Source: Candidatus Poseidoniaceae archaeon (lineage in GTDB: Archaea; Thermoplasmatota; Poseidoniia; Poseidoniales; Poseidoniaceae). Taken from it: a stretch of 64,000 nucleotides of DNA. The translations under genes were made by a program, and so were the position numbers. Below, in pieces: positions 8,928-18,425 of the stretch (within the stretch, counting starts at the first letter, position 1; each line of letters opens with the position of its first letter). The stretch covers positions 124,001 through 188,000 of the forward strand of contig CASIAP010000005.1 in the NCBI GenBank assembly GCA_949372645.1. The letters are read 5' to 3'. The notes beneath the pieces were generated by a model. The model searched no databases and was not told where the DNA came from. It saw only the letters and a list, made by a program, of their open reading frames with translations.

Positions 8928-9518
8928 TCAGTCCTCTCCCACTATTACTGGCTTGTCACTGGCGCGCTCAGCACTTGGAGCAGCACCAATACGGATGATT
9001 TTCTCACGAAGCAATCCGAATCCATCGATCAATGCCTCTGGTCGAGGAGGGCATCCCGGGATATAGACGTCGACAGGGATGACCGTGTCAACACCTTCGA
9101 GAATGTTGTATGATTGGAAATATGGGCCACCGGAAATTGCACATTCACCCATTGCGATGCAATACTTAGGTTCAGGCATTTGCTCCCAAAGACGAACGAC
9201 TTTGTCTGCGAATTTTTTGGAGATTGGTCCATTGATCAGTAAAACATCAGATTGTCGAGGAGATGAACGGAACAGGACACCGAATCGGTCTCCATCGAAT
9301 CGAGGTGTTGCGGCTGCAGCCATCTCAATAGCACAGCATTTGATACCCAAGTGCAGAGTGAACAAAGATTTGCGCCCAGCCCAATTGAAATACCGACCAG
9401 CAAGAACGCTGAGGAATTGCTTGATACGGGTTGCTTTGAGGGCTTCGTCAGTGACTCCACCAACCATTTCAACCAAAGCGCGACTGTTGAAAGCTGCGAA
9501 ATTATCTCCTTCTGCCAT
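8928..9518 (-). CDS. nuoB: NADH-quinone oxidoreductase subunit B
   Basis: Carries the terminal [4Fe-4S] cluster N2 that reduces quinone. The cluster ligands are visible: LGIKCCAIEM (Cys 61 and 62), MGECAISGGPY (Cys 126) and YIPGCPPRPEA (Cys 156). I chose the ATG at 9518 because GAGGTG precedes it by 6 nt and it yields 196 residues, normal for the family; a longer in-frame reading to 9734 overlaps nuoA and has no ribosome binding site evidence. Ends 1 bp before nuoC. Confidence 0.95.
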   Translation of the reverse strand: MAEGDNFAAFNSRALVEMVGGVTDEALKATRIKQFLSVLAGRYFNWAGRKSLFTLHLGIKCCAIEMAAAATPRFDGDRFGVLFRSSPRQSDVLLINGPISKKFADKVVRLWEQMPEPKYCIAMGECAISGGPYFQSYNILEGVDTVIPVDVYIPGCPPRPEALIDGFGLLREKIIRIGAAPSAERASDKPVIVGED

Positions 9519-9528
9519 AAAATACACC

Positions 9529-10002
9529 TCAAATGTAAATGCGCCCTCGCTTCCTGAACACATACCACACGCCCAAAGACATGATGGTGAAGAAAAGACC
9601 GAGCAGCATGAGAGCGCTCTTGGCCTCTCCGATTGCACCCTCTGCTGCACCTGGCGATGTAGCGTCTGAAGCGACCATGCCTCCAAGGACAAGGAACATG
9701 AAAGCAACATCGAACACGAGGAAAATAATCGCATACCAATAATACTGGAAATGGAATTGAATCATTGCATCCCCGACTGGTTCACTACCGCATTCAAAAG
9801 TAGTTAAACGGCGCGGATAGAGGCTGTGATCTCGCTCATAGCCTTCCAATAAATACGAACGAGTAATGTGAGGCCGGGCAGGATCGACCCGTGGGCGAAC
9901 GACCCATGTAATCGCAAAATTCGTCAAAGGCATGATGATTCCAAGGATTGTCAAAAAACCAATAGAAAGGTATGCGCTAGGTACTGATTCCAGTCCGGAC
10001 AT
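9529..10002 (-). CDS. nuoA: NADH-quinone oxidoreductase subunit A
   Basis: First gene of the visible nuo operon. Small membrane subunit with three helices. The family signature is TTFECGSEPVGDAMIQFHFQYYWYAIIFLVFDVAFMF split by the matrix-side loop, with the conserved Cys and the Glu/Asp of the second and third helices. The ATG at 10002 has AGGTGAGG directly upstream and gives 157 residues; a longer frame up to 10059 has no supporting signal. The C-terminus (GVWYVFRKRGRIYI) is longer than in bacterial NuoA and includes an extra hydrophobic segment. Confidence 0.93.
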   Translation of the reverse strand: MSGLESVPSAYLSIGFLTILGIIMPLTNFAITWVVRPRVDPARPHITRSYLLEGYERDHSLYPRRLTTFECGSEPVGDAMIQFHFQYYWYAIIFLVFDVAFMFLVLGGMVASDATSPGAAEGAIGEAKSALMLLGLFFTIMSLGVWYVFRKRGRIYI

Positions 10003-10055
10003 TTCCTCACCTAATTGCGAAGCATACGCTCCACAGTCTTTCCGACTTGAGGGAC

Positions 10056-10074
10056 CCACATAAGTATTCCCAAA
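10056..10074 (-). promoter_or_regulatory. possible TATA promoter of the nuo operon
   Basis: The reverse strand reads GGGAATACTTATG at about 10071-10059, an AT-rich TATA-like element about 60 bp upstream of the nuoA ATG. With a start site about 25 bp downstream (about 10035-10040) the mRNA would have a leader of roughly 35 nt holding the AGGTGAGG ribosome binding site. Only a pattern match. Confidence 0.35.
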
Positions 10075-10141
10075 TCAAACAGTAGAAAACGAATCAAATT
10101 TACCGGAGAAACAAGAACACTGCGGGATAAAACCTCACTTC

Positions 10142-13045
10142 TCAAGAACGAGAGCGTTTAGTGAAACTTCTGTAGGCGATTGCAATCAAGATAATTACGA
10201 AAAAGCCGGAAACTCCAATCGTCACATGTTGGGCTTGGATACCGAGTCCAAACAACCCCTGAGGGACATCTCCATTGGCCGTGAATTCGACATTTATCCG
10301 GTCAACGACTCCTGTCTCAACTGGTTCAGCAGAGAGGGTGAATTTGTAAGTATCCGCAACTTTAGCACCTGCCGGAGACCGGATACTCACTTCAATTCCA
10401 ATCGTTTGACCAACGTTCAGTTCACAAATGAAATCCTTAACCTCAAAACGGCACATGTCAGTTTCAGAAACTTCATCCAAAATAACACTCCAACCACGGA
10501 AGCTTTCAGAGGAAAAGATAACAACTTCAGCCTCGATATTTCCTGTATTGGTGAGATTGATGACAAACACTTCCTTATCTGGATAAGTGATTTCGATTTC
10601 GGAGTCAATCGATTCGAGATTGAATTGGAAGTCATAAATAACTTGAACGTCGAGAGTAATATCGAAATGACCGGAACGGTTTGCAGCGTTTTTGGAACTC
10701 AATACAACCAATTCAAGAATTCCGCCATCACCAGTTTCTGCACCGGGGTTGACGACTAAATCTATTTCGAAATACAATTCAAAGATTTGCACTGCATAGC
10801 CCCCTTCTCCTTTTCCAAGATCACGCATTAGGTAGTCTGTAGCATCTTTTGAAGCACCGATAATTGGTTCCCCTGATGCGTCAAGCAAGAATTTACTGTT
10901 GTTTACATCCCAAATACCAAACCCAACAGGGATGAGAACTTCATCTTCAACTGGAAGACCATAGAGTGTTATTTCTCGTGTCGCAATACCTTCAAGACCG
11001 GAAATATCGAATAAGGCTCGGTCGTTACCATCGCCGGTGTTTTGAACCCAGAAACCATAGGTTTGAGAGCCTGAAGGCGGGAGAAGCGCAGTGCCTGAAC
11101 GTTGATCAAGCCCGCCATCCACAAGGCGGACATCCATTGCGAAAATACGATCCGAAAGAATAGCGATTAACTCAAACTCTCTCTGATTGTCAGGAACTCC
11201 GTCGTTGTTTTCGTCCGAAGAATGTGAGAAATCATCTTTGTTGATTATGAGGACTGTCACTCGACTAATAGAGAGTTCTTCTGCGCCATCAACACTGACT
11301 GCCATGAAGACTTGCACAGAGCTTTGAGGAGCGATTGGGATTCCTTGAGATGATGAGATGATATTCCCGTTGCTGTCTTCACAATGGACTGCCCACTTCG
11401 GTGAAGCCGTTTGGTCAGATTCTATGCAACGATAGTTATCTTGGGTGTTTCCTGTGTTTTGAATCGTAATCGGAAATTTAACGATTGAACCTGAACGCCC
11501 TGTTTGTTGAAGTGCTGAGGCTTGAGCTTCGATTCCATGAATGGCTTCGACTGATACAGTCAGCATGACTTCAGCATAGGCAGCTCCGCCTCCGGCAGGT
11601 AAAACAGAGAAGGTAAGTTCAATTTGCTCAGTGGCTAAAGCATTTGCAGGAACATTGACGATGAGTCCAACGGTCTCTGTCCTATCAGAGCCGTGCTTCG
11701 AGCCAACAGACACTGTGGAAGAGTCAAGTTGTACACTCCATCCTGATGGAGGTGCAGAAGAAGAGACACGCAAGTTGTCCATCCCGTTCCCTTGGTTGGT
11801 AACCGTGAGCGTAGCAGTACCGTTTGAACCCGGCTCAACGTTGGAGAGCATGGTTGTTGAAAGGGAGAGGCTAGCCCCAAAGGACTGGCCAACAATTACT
11901 CTCAGCTCTTTTGAACACTTGACCGTATTCCCATCTTTTGCGAGGATTTGAATCAACGATTCATCACCCGCAGTAACCGAGTCATCAGGTGAAACAATGA
12001 CATCAAAAGTTTTGCTGCCGTCGCCGTCATCATACGGTAAAATTCCCGAGGATGCACCGTCGTAACTGATCCAGCCTGCACGGCTACCTGATTTTGACAT
12101 AGTCACTGACCAATCGCTGTTCCCAGTATTACTCAGTGTAGCCGTAAGTGTGCCTTCAGCCCCAGGGTCGACAGTCATACTCGTCTTTGTCAAGTCCATA
12201 GTGCATTCCTTCAGCACTGGCACCGTCAAGTCAAATTCTTCAATATCAGAAGCTTCACCTGTCACATCATTTGTCACAGTACCGGTAATTTCCCAGCAGT
12301 ATTTGTTGGCCTGTTGACCGGCTGGAACTTCAACTGAAACGGTAACGGTTTCCGTTTCATTTTGGTCAAGTGTTACTGTTTCTTCATCCAAATCGACTGT
12401 GAGATCATCTGCATCTTGGCAGCCGCTTCCGTCGGCTTCAGCTAATGAAAGCGCAATTGTTTCATTCGTTTGACCTGTATTTTCAACAACAATATTGTAT
12501 TCAATGACCGATTCACCAGCCCAATTTTGACTGCGTTGAGATTCTGATTGCATTGAAAGGTCGACGCCGAAAACTGCTGAACCCGAGCCGTCACCGGCGG
12601 TTGTCGTGACGATTTTAGTTTCTGTAGCAGGTTGTCCAGCGACATCGGGTGGTGTTGGAGTCTCGGTTGCAGTGGCTGAAATCGTTGTATCGCAGCTCCC
12701 TTCAGCATTTTGAGTCAAAGAAACACTCATTGTTGTTTCACCAAATGAACCGGATTCTACAGCTTCAGAAATAGGTTGAATGTTGGAAGTGTATGCAGTG
12801 CATTCTTGCGTTCCTTCTTCACTGGTTGAAAGCTGGAGCGTAATCGTTTCAGGGCCATTATTGTAGATACGAACAGTGTATTCGCCAGCTTCCCCTGGAT
12901 TGACTTCAAGCCCGTTTGCTGGACTGGTTTGGATGGTGATACTGGCATCACGTGCACCGTCGGCAGCCACACCCGGAGTAAACATTGGTAAAATGGAAAG
13001 CAGAAGAAGCCCTACAAGGAAGTAGGCACGTGTTGAATCGTGCAT
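10142..13045 (-). CDS. large membrane-anchored extracellular protein with repeated NEW3/COG1470-like beta domains
   Basis: About 967 residues from the ATG at 13045. An N-terminal signal peptide (FLVGLLLLSILPMFTPGVAA) is followed by several beta-sandwich repeats of the kind annotated as NEW3 or COG1470: NPGEAGEYTVRIYNNGPETITLQL, VDPGAEGTLTATLSNTGNSDW and VEPGSNGTATLTVTNQGNGMDNL are variants of one motif. A single C-terminal membrane span (TIGVSGFFVIILIAIAYRSF) ends in a basic tail, so the bulk faces outside. Substrate and function are unknown; such modules usually pack against catalytic or adhesive domains, and none is seen here. It follows the subtilase gene with about 100 bp between, so it may be co-expressed with it. 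An in-frame ATG at 13069 is an alternative start. Confidence 0.85.
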   Translation of the reverse strand: MHDSTRAYFLVGLLLLSILPMFTPGVAADGARDASITIQTSPANGLEVNPGEAGEYTVRIYNNGPETITLQLSTSEEGTQECTAYTSNIQPISEAVESGSFGETTMSVSLTQNAEGSCDTTISATATETPTPPDVAGQPATETKIVTTTAGDGSGSAVFGVDLSMQSESQRSQNWAGESVIEYNIVVENTGQTNETIALSLAEADGSGCQDADDLTVDLDEETVTLDQNETETVTVSVEVPAGQQANKYCWEITGTVTNDVTGEASDIEEFDLTVPVLKECTMDLTKTSMTVDPGAEGTLTATLSNTGNSDWSVTMSKSGSRAGWISYDGASSGILPYDDGDGSKTFDVIVSPDDSVTAGDESLIQILAKDGNTVKCSKELRVIVGQSFGASLSLSTTMLSNVEPGSNGTATLTVTNQGNGMDNLRVSSSAPPSGWSVQLDSSTVSVGSKHGSDRTETVGLIVNVPANALATEQIELTFSVLPAGGGAAYAEVMLTVSVEAIHGIEAQASALQQTGRSGSIVKFPITIQNTGNTQDNYRCIESDQTASPKWAVHCEDSNGNIISSSQGIPIAPQSSVQVFMAVSVDGAEELSISRVTVLIINKDDFSHSSDENNDGVPDNQREFELIAILSDRIFAMDVRLVDGGLDQRSGTALLPPSGSQTYGFWVQNTGDGNDRALFDISGLEGIATREITLYGLPVEDEVLIPVGFGIWDVNNSKFLLDASGEPIIGASKDATDYLMRDLGKGEGGYAVQIFELYFEIDLVVNPGAETGDGGILELVVLSSKNAANRSGHFDITLDVQVIYDFQFNLESIDSEIEITYPDKEVFVINLTNTGNIEAEVVIFSSESFRGWSVILDEVSETDMCRFEVKDFICELNVGQTIGIEVSIRSPAGAKVADTYKFTLSAEPVETGVVDRINVEFTANGDVPQGLFGLGIQAQHVTIGVSGFFVIILIAIAYRSFTKRSRS

Positions 13046-13059
13046 TTTGTTTATTTCTC

Positions 13060-13078
13060 GGGGGTCCATGACCCCCGG
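13060..13078. repeat. perfect GC-rich inverted repeat between two surface-protein genes
   Basis: CGGGGGTC-CAT-GACCCCCG, an 8-bp perfect stem with a 3-nt loop, lies 66 bp after the subtilase stop and just upstream of the ATG of the next gene. It could act as a terminator-like hairpin for the upstream gene or as an operator or leader structure for the downstream gene. No T-run follows it on the minus strand, so a classic intrinsic terminator is less likely. Confidence 0.5.
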
Positions 13079-13143
13079 TGGCAGCCTTACTATCAAAAGA
13101 CTACCCTTGTATGTATCAAGCAAAACAAACTTGGTTATCAACT

Positions 13144-16100
13144 TCATGCTTCGACGAATGACGAAACTTGAGTTTGGCAATTTGCACATTGGGTAAGTGA
13201 ATCTGAAGAACAGGCTTCGAAATCAGGACGATGGTAGCGGGCCCCACAACCGGGACAACCCAACATCAAACCTGCAATTTCATTACGGCACGACCAACAC
13301 ATCGGCCCTTTTTGTTTTGGTTGTTCGACTGGAACTGGAATGAATGGTGGAATCGGTTGAGTCAAATTGGGAAGCGCATGTACTGGAGCTGCAGGATGAA
13401 ATTGAGACGATCCTTCTTTTCCGCGTCGAGACAAGAACACTGCACCACTGAGGAGCACAACAATAAAAATACCAAAGATTATCGCTCCAGTCGGAATACT
13501 TTGACCGGAGGTCCCTACTGGTTCTCCCTCGGAATTAACTTTCAATTCAATCGAGGAGTTTGTGATTAAATCTGCACCTTGAAGACCAAGCGTGATAGTT
13601 CCACTCCCCGGCTGATTTGCACGTACTAAAAGGCGAATTGACATTGATTCACCAGGCTCCAAATTAGCGATATCATTTCCATCGATACTGGCAGTCCAAT
13701 CATTGGATTCTTCGAGTATCAATTTATATGAAAAAGCAGTGTTTCCAGCATTCAATAAAGTCACTTCTAATTCTTCTTGACTGCCGGTGGTAAAAGGAGT
13801 CGTTCGCTCTTGAATCCATGACGATTCAAGGACAGTAGCAACGAGTAGGCTCACATTTTCAGTGTATTCAACACCACCCCCATTGAGTTTCAAGACGAAG
13901 GAAGGTTGGCTCAACGGTGGCAATGATGGGGAAATAATGATTGTACAATATACCGGTGTAACATCTCCAAAACCGATTGTTTCAACCGTTGAGCAATCAC
14001 CAAATAAGCCGCTGTTGAGATCGAGTGAGGCGGTTGGTTGCCATTCTACATTTGCCTCATTCTCAACTAACCAAGTAAACCGCAATGGAATGCCTGTAGG
14101 ATGAGAGCCGTCTCCAAATGGCGTATTCCATGAAGAGCCATCATCGAGATCAAGACTGAAAAAACTAAGAATTGGTTTTGCAAGTACTTCAACATCAAAT
14201 TGTCCAATCCAAGTAATTCTTTCTGAATCACTGTCAAGGTGAAATTTAAATTCCCCAGAGACTCCGTTCCCATCACCTGAGATTCCGAATAATAAATTCT
14301 TAGAAGAAGTCCATGTAAGATCAAATGGTTCCATTCCTGAAGTAACTGACCACCCTGAAGGCAGTTCAAAAGAGGGAGTGAAGGTGAGGTCCACATTTCC
14401 TCGAGGTTGCAATGAAAACAGCGCACTAAAGTATGAGTCTGGTCGAAGGGTGCCAAGGTTTGTTTCGAAATTGACCTCCACATCCGTAACTGTGATGACC
14501 TTAATTGGTATATCAAATACCCAACTTTCAGGAATTTCTGTTTGGGAAATGGCAGTGAGGCGTATCATGCGCTCTGCACCGGCGCCTGTCATTATTTGAG
14601 GAGGGGTGAACGACATTCCAATGGCTCGATGGGTGTCTTTTGAAATCAGGCCAGTTGAGCCTGAACTGGCACCAGGGTCACTGGACAGTGTATCGAATCC
14701 AGCATTCCACCCAGCAGGTGCCTCAAGGAATAAATCATAACCAATATTGGCGTTACCGGTATTGAATAAGCGAATGTCAAGCGTGGTCGGTTCAGATGGA
14801 GAAACCGGTACAATTTCGTAATTATATTCAAGGTACAAATCAGGTAAATCAGGAACTTCAAGATAAAGCATATAGGGATAATTCACTCCATTATCAACAT
14901 CAATACCAAGCAAATCGATACGATAGATCCCTGGCAAGGGAGGAGTTGGATGAACCATCGTAACAACTATTTCTGCAGAACCTTGCCCATCAAGGGTGAA
15001 GTTCGATGCATTTGCCCCGACATACCACGATACGGGTTGCTCGGTTTCGTCGTTCATAACATCTTGAGTCGAGAGGCTGGCATTGGTGGAAATCAAAGCA
15101 GTGTTCGTAAGTGTAAGATTCCATGAGGTCGTAGACTGACTCGTATTCAATAACGTCAGTGATTGATATTCAGCAGAAAGTTTGACACCTGGAGCTGTGA
15201 CATTCACAAAGACATCATGTCGATTATTATTTTCAAGAATCTCTTCAACTTCATTGTTCGGATCAATGATGAATGAGAGTACCGATTGGCCTGCAATTTG
15301 TGGCGTCCAATACCACACTTGGGTTTTTGAAGAGCCTGCACCTAAATCAATATTTTTTGTTTCAACCTCAACACCATCTGCTTCAAAGGTGATGTCAAAA
15401 TAGTCTGCTCGAACATTGCCGACATTGAATACTTTGGAAGTAAGTTGAAATTGATCACCAACTTGAGGAATGGTGACTGACATGGAAAACTCTTCTTCCA
15501 AAATGGAAGGGTCTGGGCGAAGATCATTGACTCCGTGCCCCATGACAGCTATAGCAAACGGTTGCGCTTTACTGCCGCCATGATAAGCGTCCTTGATTTT
15601 GACCGTCCAAACGCCAATTTCAGCATTATCAACCAGTACAACTTCGACGTTATTCAGATTGTCCGTTGACCCTCCAGTTGTTGAGCGGCCATTCGAAAAA
15701 TCATTACCAAAGTAGAGCTCTCCACTTGGAGTTGTTACTTCGAGATCGAGGTTGTTGACCAATTGAGTATTCGAAAAAGGTGAACCACGTTCATCCGACC
15801 AAGCAAGAACTGTTTTGAAACCGGAATTCCCTTGAGATATATTGAAACTGTAGGTTTTCGAAGTGCCAGTCCCTGACAAAGCTGAACGATCATCGACCCA
15901 TATCCCTTGACCGGATGTAGGGGCAAGGGTGTTGCGCAAGTCGATACGCCCCCACCCTTCATTGTCGTTTGGAATATCGCGCGTACCAATGTCTTGCGCT
16001 CCTAAAATCAGTAAAGCTTTGACTAAAGCACCTTGTGGAGAAGGCCGAAGGGCTACCTCTTCCAAATACTCGCGCACCATGACTGCGGCACCTGCTGCAT

Positions 16101-17694
16101 TCGGGGCTGCCATTGAAGTCCCTGTGTATTCAAGATAGTAAGAATTCGACCAAGTGGAGCCTGCGGTATCTGTTGCTTCTTGTGCCCTACATGAGCGAAC
16201 ATAGCCGCCAGGAGCAAGGATATCCGGTTTGATTCGACCATCATCAGTAGGCCCTCGTGAAGAACCGGACATGATTGAATCTGGAGCCCCAGAGTATCTG
16301 TTTTGGTGATTACCAACCGTGATGGAGTTCTTGGCTGTCGAAGGTGATCCAACTGTCCCAGTGTCTGGACCATCATTACCTGCAGCGAAAAGAATAGTCA
16401 AACCGTTGCGATCATTGTAATAACGGTCATAATAATTCGCCCGGTCATCAACATCTTCGCTCTCAGAGGTATACTTCCCTTGATTACTGGCTAAAGATGA
16501 GCCCCAGGAATTCGTATGGGTGAAAGCACCCGCTGAATAGGCGCTGTTGAGAAGATAGTTCAGTGAAGGTGATTGGAAATTACCCGTATTATCGTTTTCC
16601 ATGGCTTGAAAGTAAAGTTCAGCTGAACTGGCAACTCCTGAATAGCCCCCACGAGTACCGTCTCCAAGAACCGTACATGCTACGTGAGTGCCATGGCCAG
16701 AATGTTTGTCGGCGGTTGAACCATCACCAATGACATCATTATTCGCAACCACTCGTGTTCCGAAGTCCCCATGGTCGGCATCAAGGCCTGAATCGGCTAC
16801 AGCTACTATTTGTCCAGAACCATCTAAATCCCCACTGGGGAAATATGAGGTCATAACAGTAGATTGCATATGTCCACGAGCGATGCTGTTGTCAACGCTA
16901 AAGGTTGGCTCAAAACGGAAGGTCCGTAAAGAGGGCTGAGCGACAATACCGATTAGGTCACTGGACGAGAGAATCCCTTGGTAACGACCGGAATCCCACT
17001 GATGAGATTCCGAAAAGGCAAGAGGGATTATTTCAGATACTTTCTGAATTAATTGCGAATCAACTGCATCAGTAAATTGTACTGAGTCCATTGGACCTTC
17101 ATCGTTTCTCCAACCCTCAATCCGCATTGAGGCTCCTTGAAGTGCTTCTTCTCCACCCTCGAGCATCAAGACATCAAGTACCGCATCATCAATCAGTAAA
17201 GCGAGAGGGACTGGGTGTTGAGCCACAATGCCATCAATGGAAGAAAGGCTCGTCAATGCGAAAGGTGTCCCTTGGACAAGAAGTCCAGAGGGGGAGATAA
17301 ACTCTCGAACTGCAAGACCTGGAAGGTCGTCAAGTGCTGTTCGAACATCCATCATCAACACTTCATTGGAAATCAAAACGAGACTCAAATCAAGCCGTGG
17401 CAACAGCCATTGTTCTGGAACCGGACGGTCCAGTTGGAATCCATTGAGATCAAACGTCCCAATACGACTCGATGCGATTATATCTCGATGTTCAGACAAA
17501 GGTGAAGAGTCGCTGTACCCTACAGCATCGGAATAGGTACCGTCAACAAGGTCAAATTGAACCCATTCAATTCCGCCTTCACTTTCCATTTCGGAGGAGT
17601 CGACTCCTCCCGGGTGCAGCAAAGGCGAAGTACTTTGCAAGACAAAAAGAATGACGAGAACCATTGGCCCTAGCATCGAGTGTTTGACTTGCAC
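13144..17694 (-). CDS. membrane-anchored subtilisin-like serine protease (S8) with cytoplasmic zinc-ribbon tail
   Basis: A 1516-residue exported protease. After a signal peptide (MVLVILFVLQSTSPLL) and a propeptide-like region of about 260 residues comes the subtilase domain with its triad: AVADSGLDADHGD (Asp about 301), HSGHGTHVAC (His about 334) and YTGTSMAAPNAAG (Ser about 527), plus the oxyanion Asn in FAAGNDGPD (about 440). Downstream are a P-domain-like beta sandwich, CARDB-like repeats and NEW3-like repeats. Near the C-terminus a single membrane span (GAIIFGIFIVVLLSGAVFLS) precedes a tail with CWSC, CPGC and CANC knuckles, a double zinc-ribbon pattern. Topology places the protease outside and the zinc ribbon inside. 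Start is a GTG at 17694 with GAGGGAG 5 nt upstream. Likely role: extracellular protein degradation at the cell surface. Confidence 0.92.
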   Translation of the reverse strand: MQVKHSMLGPMVLVILFVLQSTSPLLHPGGVDSSEMESEGGIEWVQFDLVDGTYSDAVGYSDSSPLSEHRDIIASSRIGTFDLNGFQLDRPVPEQWLLPRLDLSLVLISNEVLMMDVRTALDDLPGLAVREFISPSGLLVQGTPFALTSLSSIDGIVAQHPVPLALLIDDAVLDVLMLEGGEEALQGASMRIEGWRNDEGPMDSVQFTDAVDSQLIQKVSEIIPLAFSESHQWDSGRYQGILSSSDLIGIVAQPSLRTFRFEPTFSVDNSIARGHMQSTVMTSYFPSGDLDGSGQIVAVADSGLDADHGDFGTRVVANNDVIGDGSTADKHSGHGTHVACTVLGDGTRGGYSGVASSAELYFQAMENDNTGNFQSPSLNYLLNSAYSAGAFTHTNSWGSSLASNQGKYTSESEDVDDRANYYDRYYNDRNGLTILFAAGNDGPDTGTVGSPSTAKNSITVGNHQNRYSGAPDSIMSGSSRGPTDDGRIKPDILAPGGYVRSCRAQEATDTAGSTWSNSYYLEYTGTSMAAPNAAGAAVMVREYLEEVALRPSPQGALVKALLILGAQDIGTRDIPNDNEGWGRIDLRNTLAPTSGQGIWVDDRSALSGTGTSKTYSFNISQGNSGFKTVLAWSDERGSPFSNTQLVNNLDLEVTTPSGELYFGNDFSNGRSTTGGSTDNLNNVEVVLVDNAEIGVWTVKIKDAYHGGSKAQPFAIAVMGHGVNDLRPDPSILEEEFSMSVTIPQVGDQFQLTSKVFNVGNVRADYFDITFEADGVEVETKNIDLGAGSSKTQVWYWTPQIAGQSVLSFIIDPNNEVEEILENNNRHDVFVNVTAPGVKLSAEYQSLTLLNTSQSTTSWNLTLTNTALISTNASLSTQDVMNDETEQPVSWYVGANASNFTLDGQGSAEIVVTMVHPTPPLPGIYRIDLLGIDVDNGVNYPYMLYLEVPDLPDLYLEYNYEIVPVSPSEPTTLDIRLFNTGNANIGYDLFLEAPAGWNAGFDTLSSDPGASSGSTGLISKDTHRAIGMSFTPPQIMTGAGAERMIRLTAISQTEIPESWVFDIPIKVITVTDVEVNFETNLGTLRPDSYFSALFSLQPRGNVDLTFTPSFELPSGWSVTSGMEPFDLTWTSSKNLLFGISGDGNGVSGEFKFHLDSDSERITWIGQFDVEVLAKPILSFFSLDLDDGSSWNTPFGDGSHPTGIPLRFTWLVENEANVEWQPTASLDLNSGLFGDCSTVETIGFGDVTPVYCTIIISPSLPPLSQPSFVLKLNGGGVEYTENVSLLVATVLESSWIQERTTPFTTGSQEELEVTLLNAGNTAFSYKLILEESNDWTASIDGNDIANLEPGESMSIRLLVRANQPGSGTITLGLQGADLITNSSIELKVNSEGEPVGTSGQSIPTGAIIFGIFIVVLLSGAVFLSRRGKEGSSQFHPAAPVHALPNLTQPIPPFIPVPVEQPKQKGPMCWSCRNEIAGLMLGCPGCGARYHRPDFEACSSDSLTQCANCQTQVSSFVEA

Positions 17695-17755
17695 AAGACT
17701 CCCTCTTATCGCCCTGTTTTATCGCTATGGGTTATCTGGGTCCTAAACCTTGAAT

Positions 17756-18421
17756 TCAGGAAATCGGCCACGTACTACGTTCTGATTTGTCGTTAAAATA
17801 TTCACTGCTCCAAAATCCAACTGAATGAGACCATGAATCTAATTGTGTATTACCATTATAATCAGTATATTGTAAATTGATAGAAATTGAATATTCGGCC
17901 CATACAGTATGCCCAATGATGAGCATTTCTAAATTGTCACCAGCCAGTGAGGAGTGTGCTTCAATTCGGTCAACTTCGACGGACATCACCCCGAGAACCT
18001 CTCCCTCAAGTGATTGAAACTCTATTTGAACTGAAACATCGAGAATGTCTCGACTGCCAACGTTATGGATTTCTGACATCAGTAAATGTCCACCGCGCTG
18101 GAGATATTGTGTTTCAACGTTCACCGCATCACGGGGTAAAACCCAATACCAACCACTCAAGATTACGCCGATGAAAAGTAAGAACACTATTCCTGCTAAT
18201 GCAACGCGACTGGGACTGACTTCTCGGCGGATTTTCTCAAAAGCCTTCGAAACTCTTTGCATATCTTCATAGGTTTCAATTCCGTCTTCATCCAATGAAT
18301 AACCAAGGGATTCGATTTTTTGAAGTCGGGCTACATCGAGTAAACCGACTGATTCAATATCATCTTCGTGAACAAGCATATCACCATGCTCATTAACTGG
18401 AATTTGACGTTCATCAGTCAT
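17756..18421 (-). CDS. single-span membrane protein of unknown function
   Basis: 221 residues from the ATG at 18421, which has GGTGAT 3-4 nt upstream. The first 80 residues are acidic and predicted cytoplasmic, with a short helical region (DVARLQKIESLGYSLDEDG, then EDMQRVSKAFEKIRREV). One membrane span follows (VALAGIVFLLFIGVILSGWYWVL), then an outer beta-rich domain resembling a FxLYD/DUF3426-type sandwich (HLLMSEIHNVGSRDILDVSVQIEF). The domain resemblance is weak. It begins 4 bp after the stop of the 1560-residue exported protein, so the two are co-transcribed and may form a unit. Confidence 0.8.
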   Translation of the reverse strand: MTDERQIPVNEHGDMLVHEDDIESVGLLDVARLQKIESLGYSLDEDGIETYEDMQRVSKAFEKIRREVSPSRVALAGIVFLLFIGVILSGWYWVLPRDAVNVETQYLQRGGHLLMSEIHNVGSRDILDVSVQIEFQSLEGEVLGVMSVEVDRIEAHSSLAGDNLEMLIIGHTVWAEYSISINLQYTDYNGNTQLDSWSHSVGFWSSEYFNDKSERSTWPIS

Positions 18422-18425
18422 AAAA

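Noticed and set aside
13061..13075. Inverted repeat as a riboswitch
   Set aside because: Only one short stem is visible, with no conserved aptamer elements.
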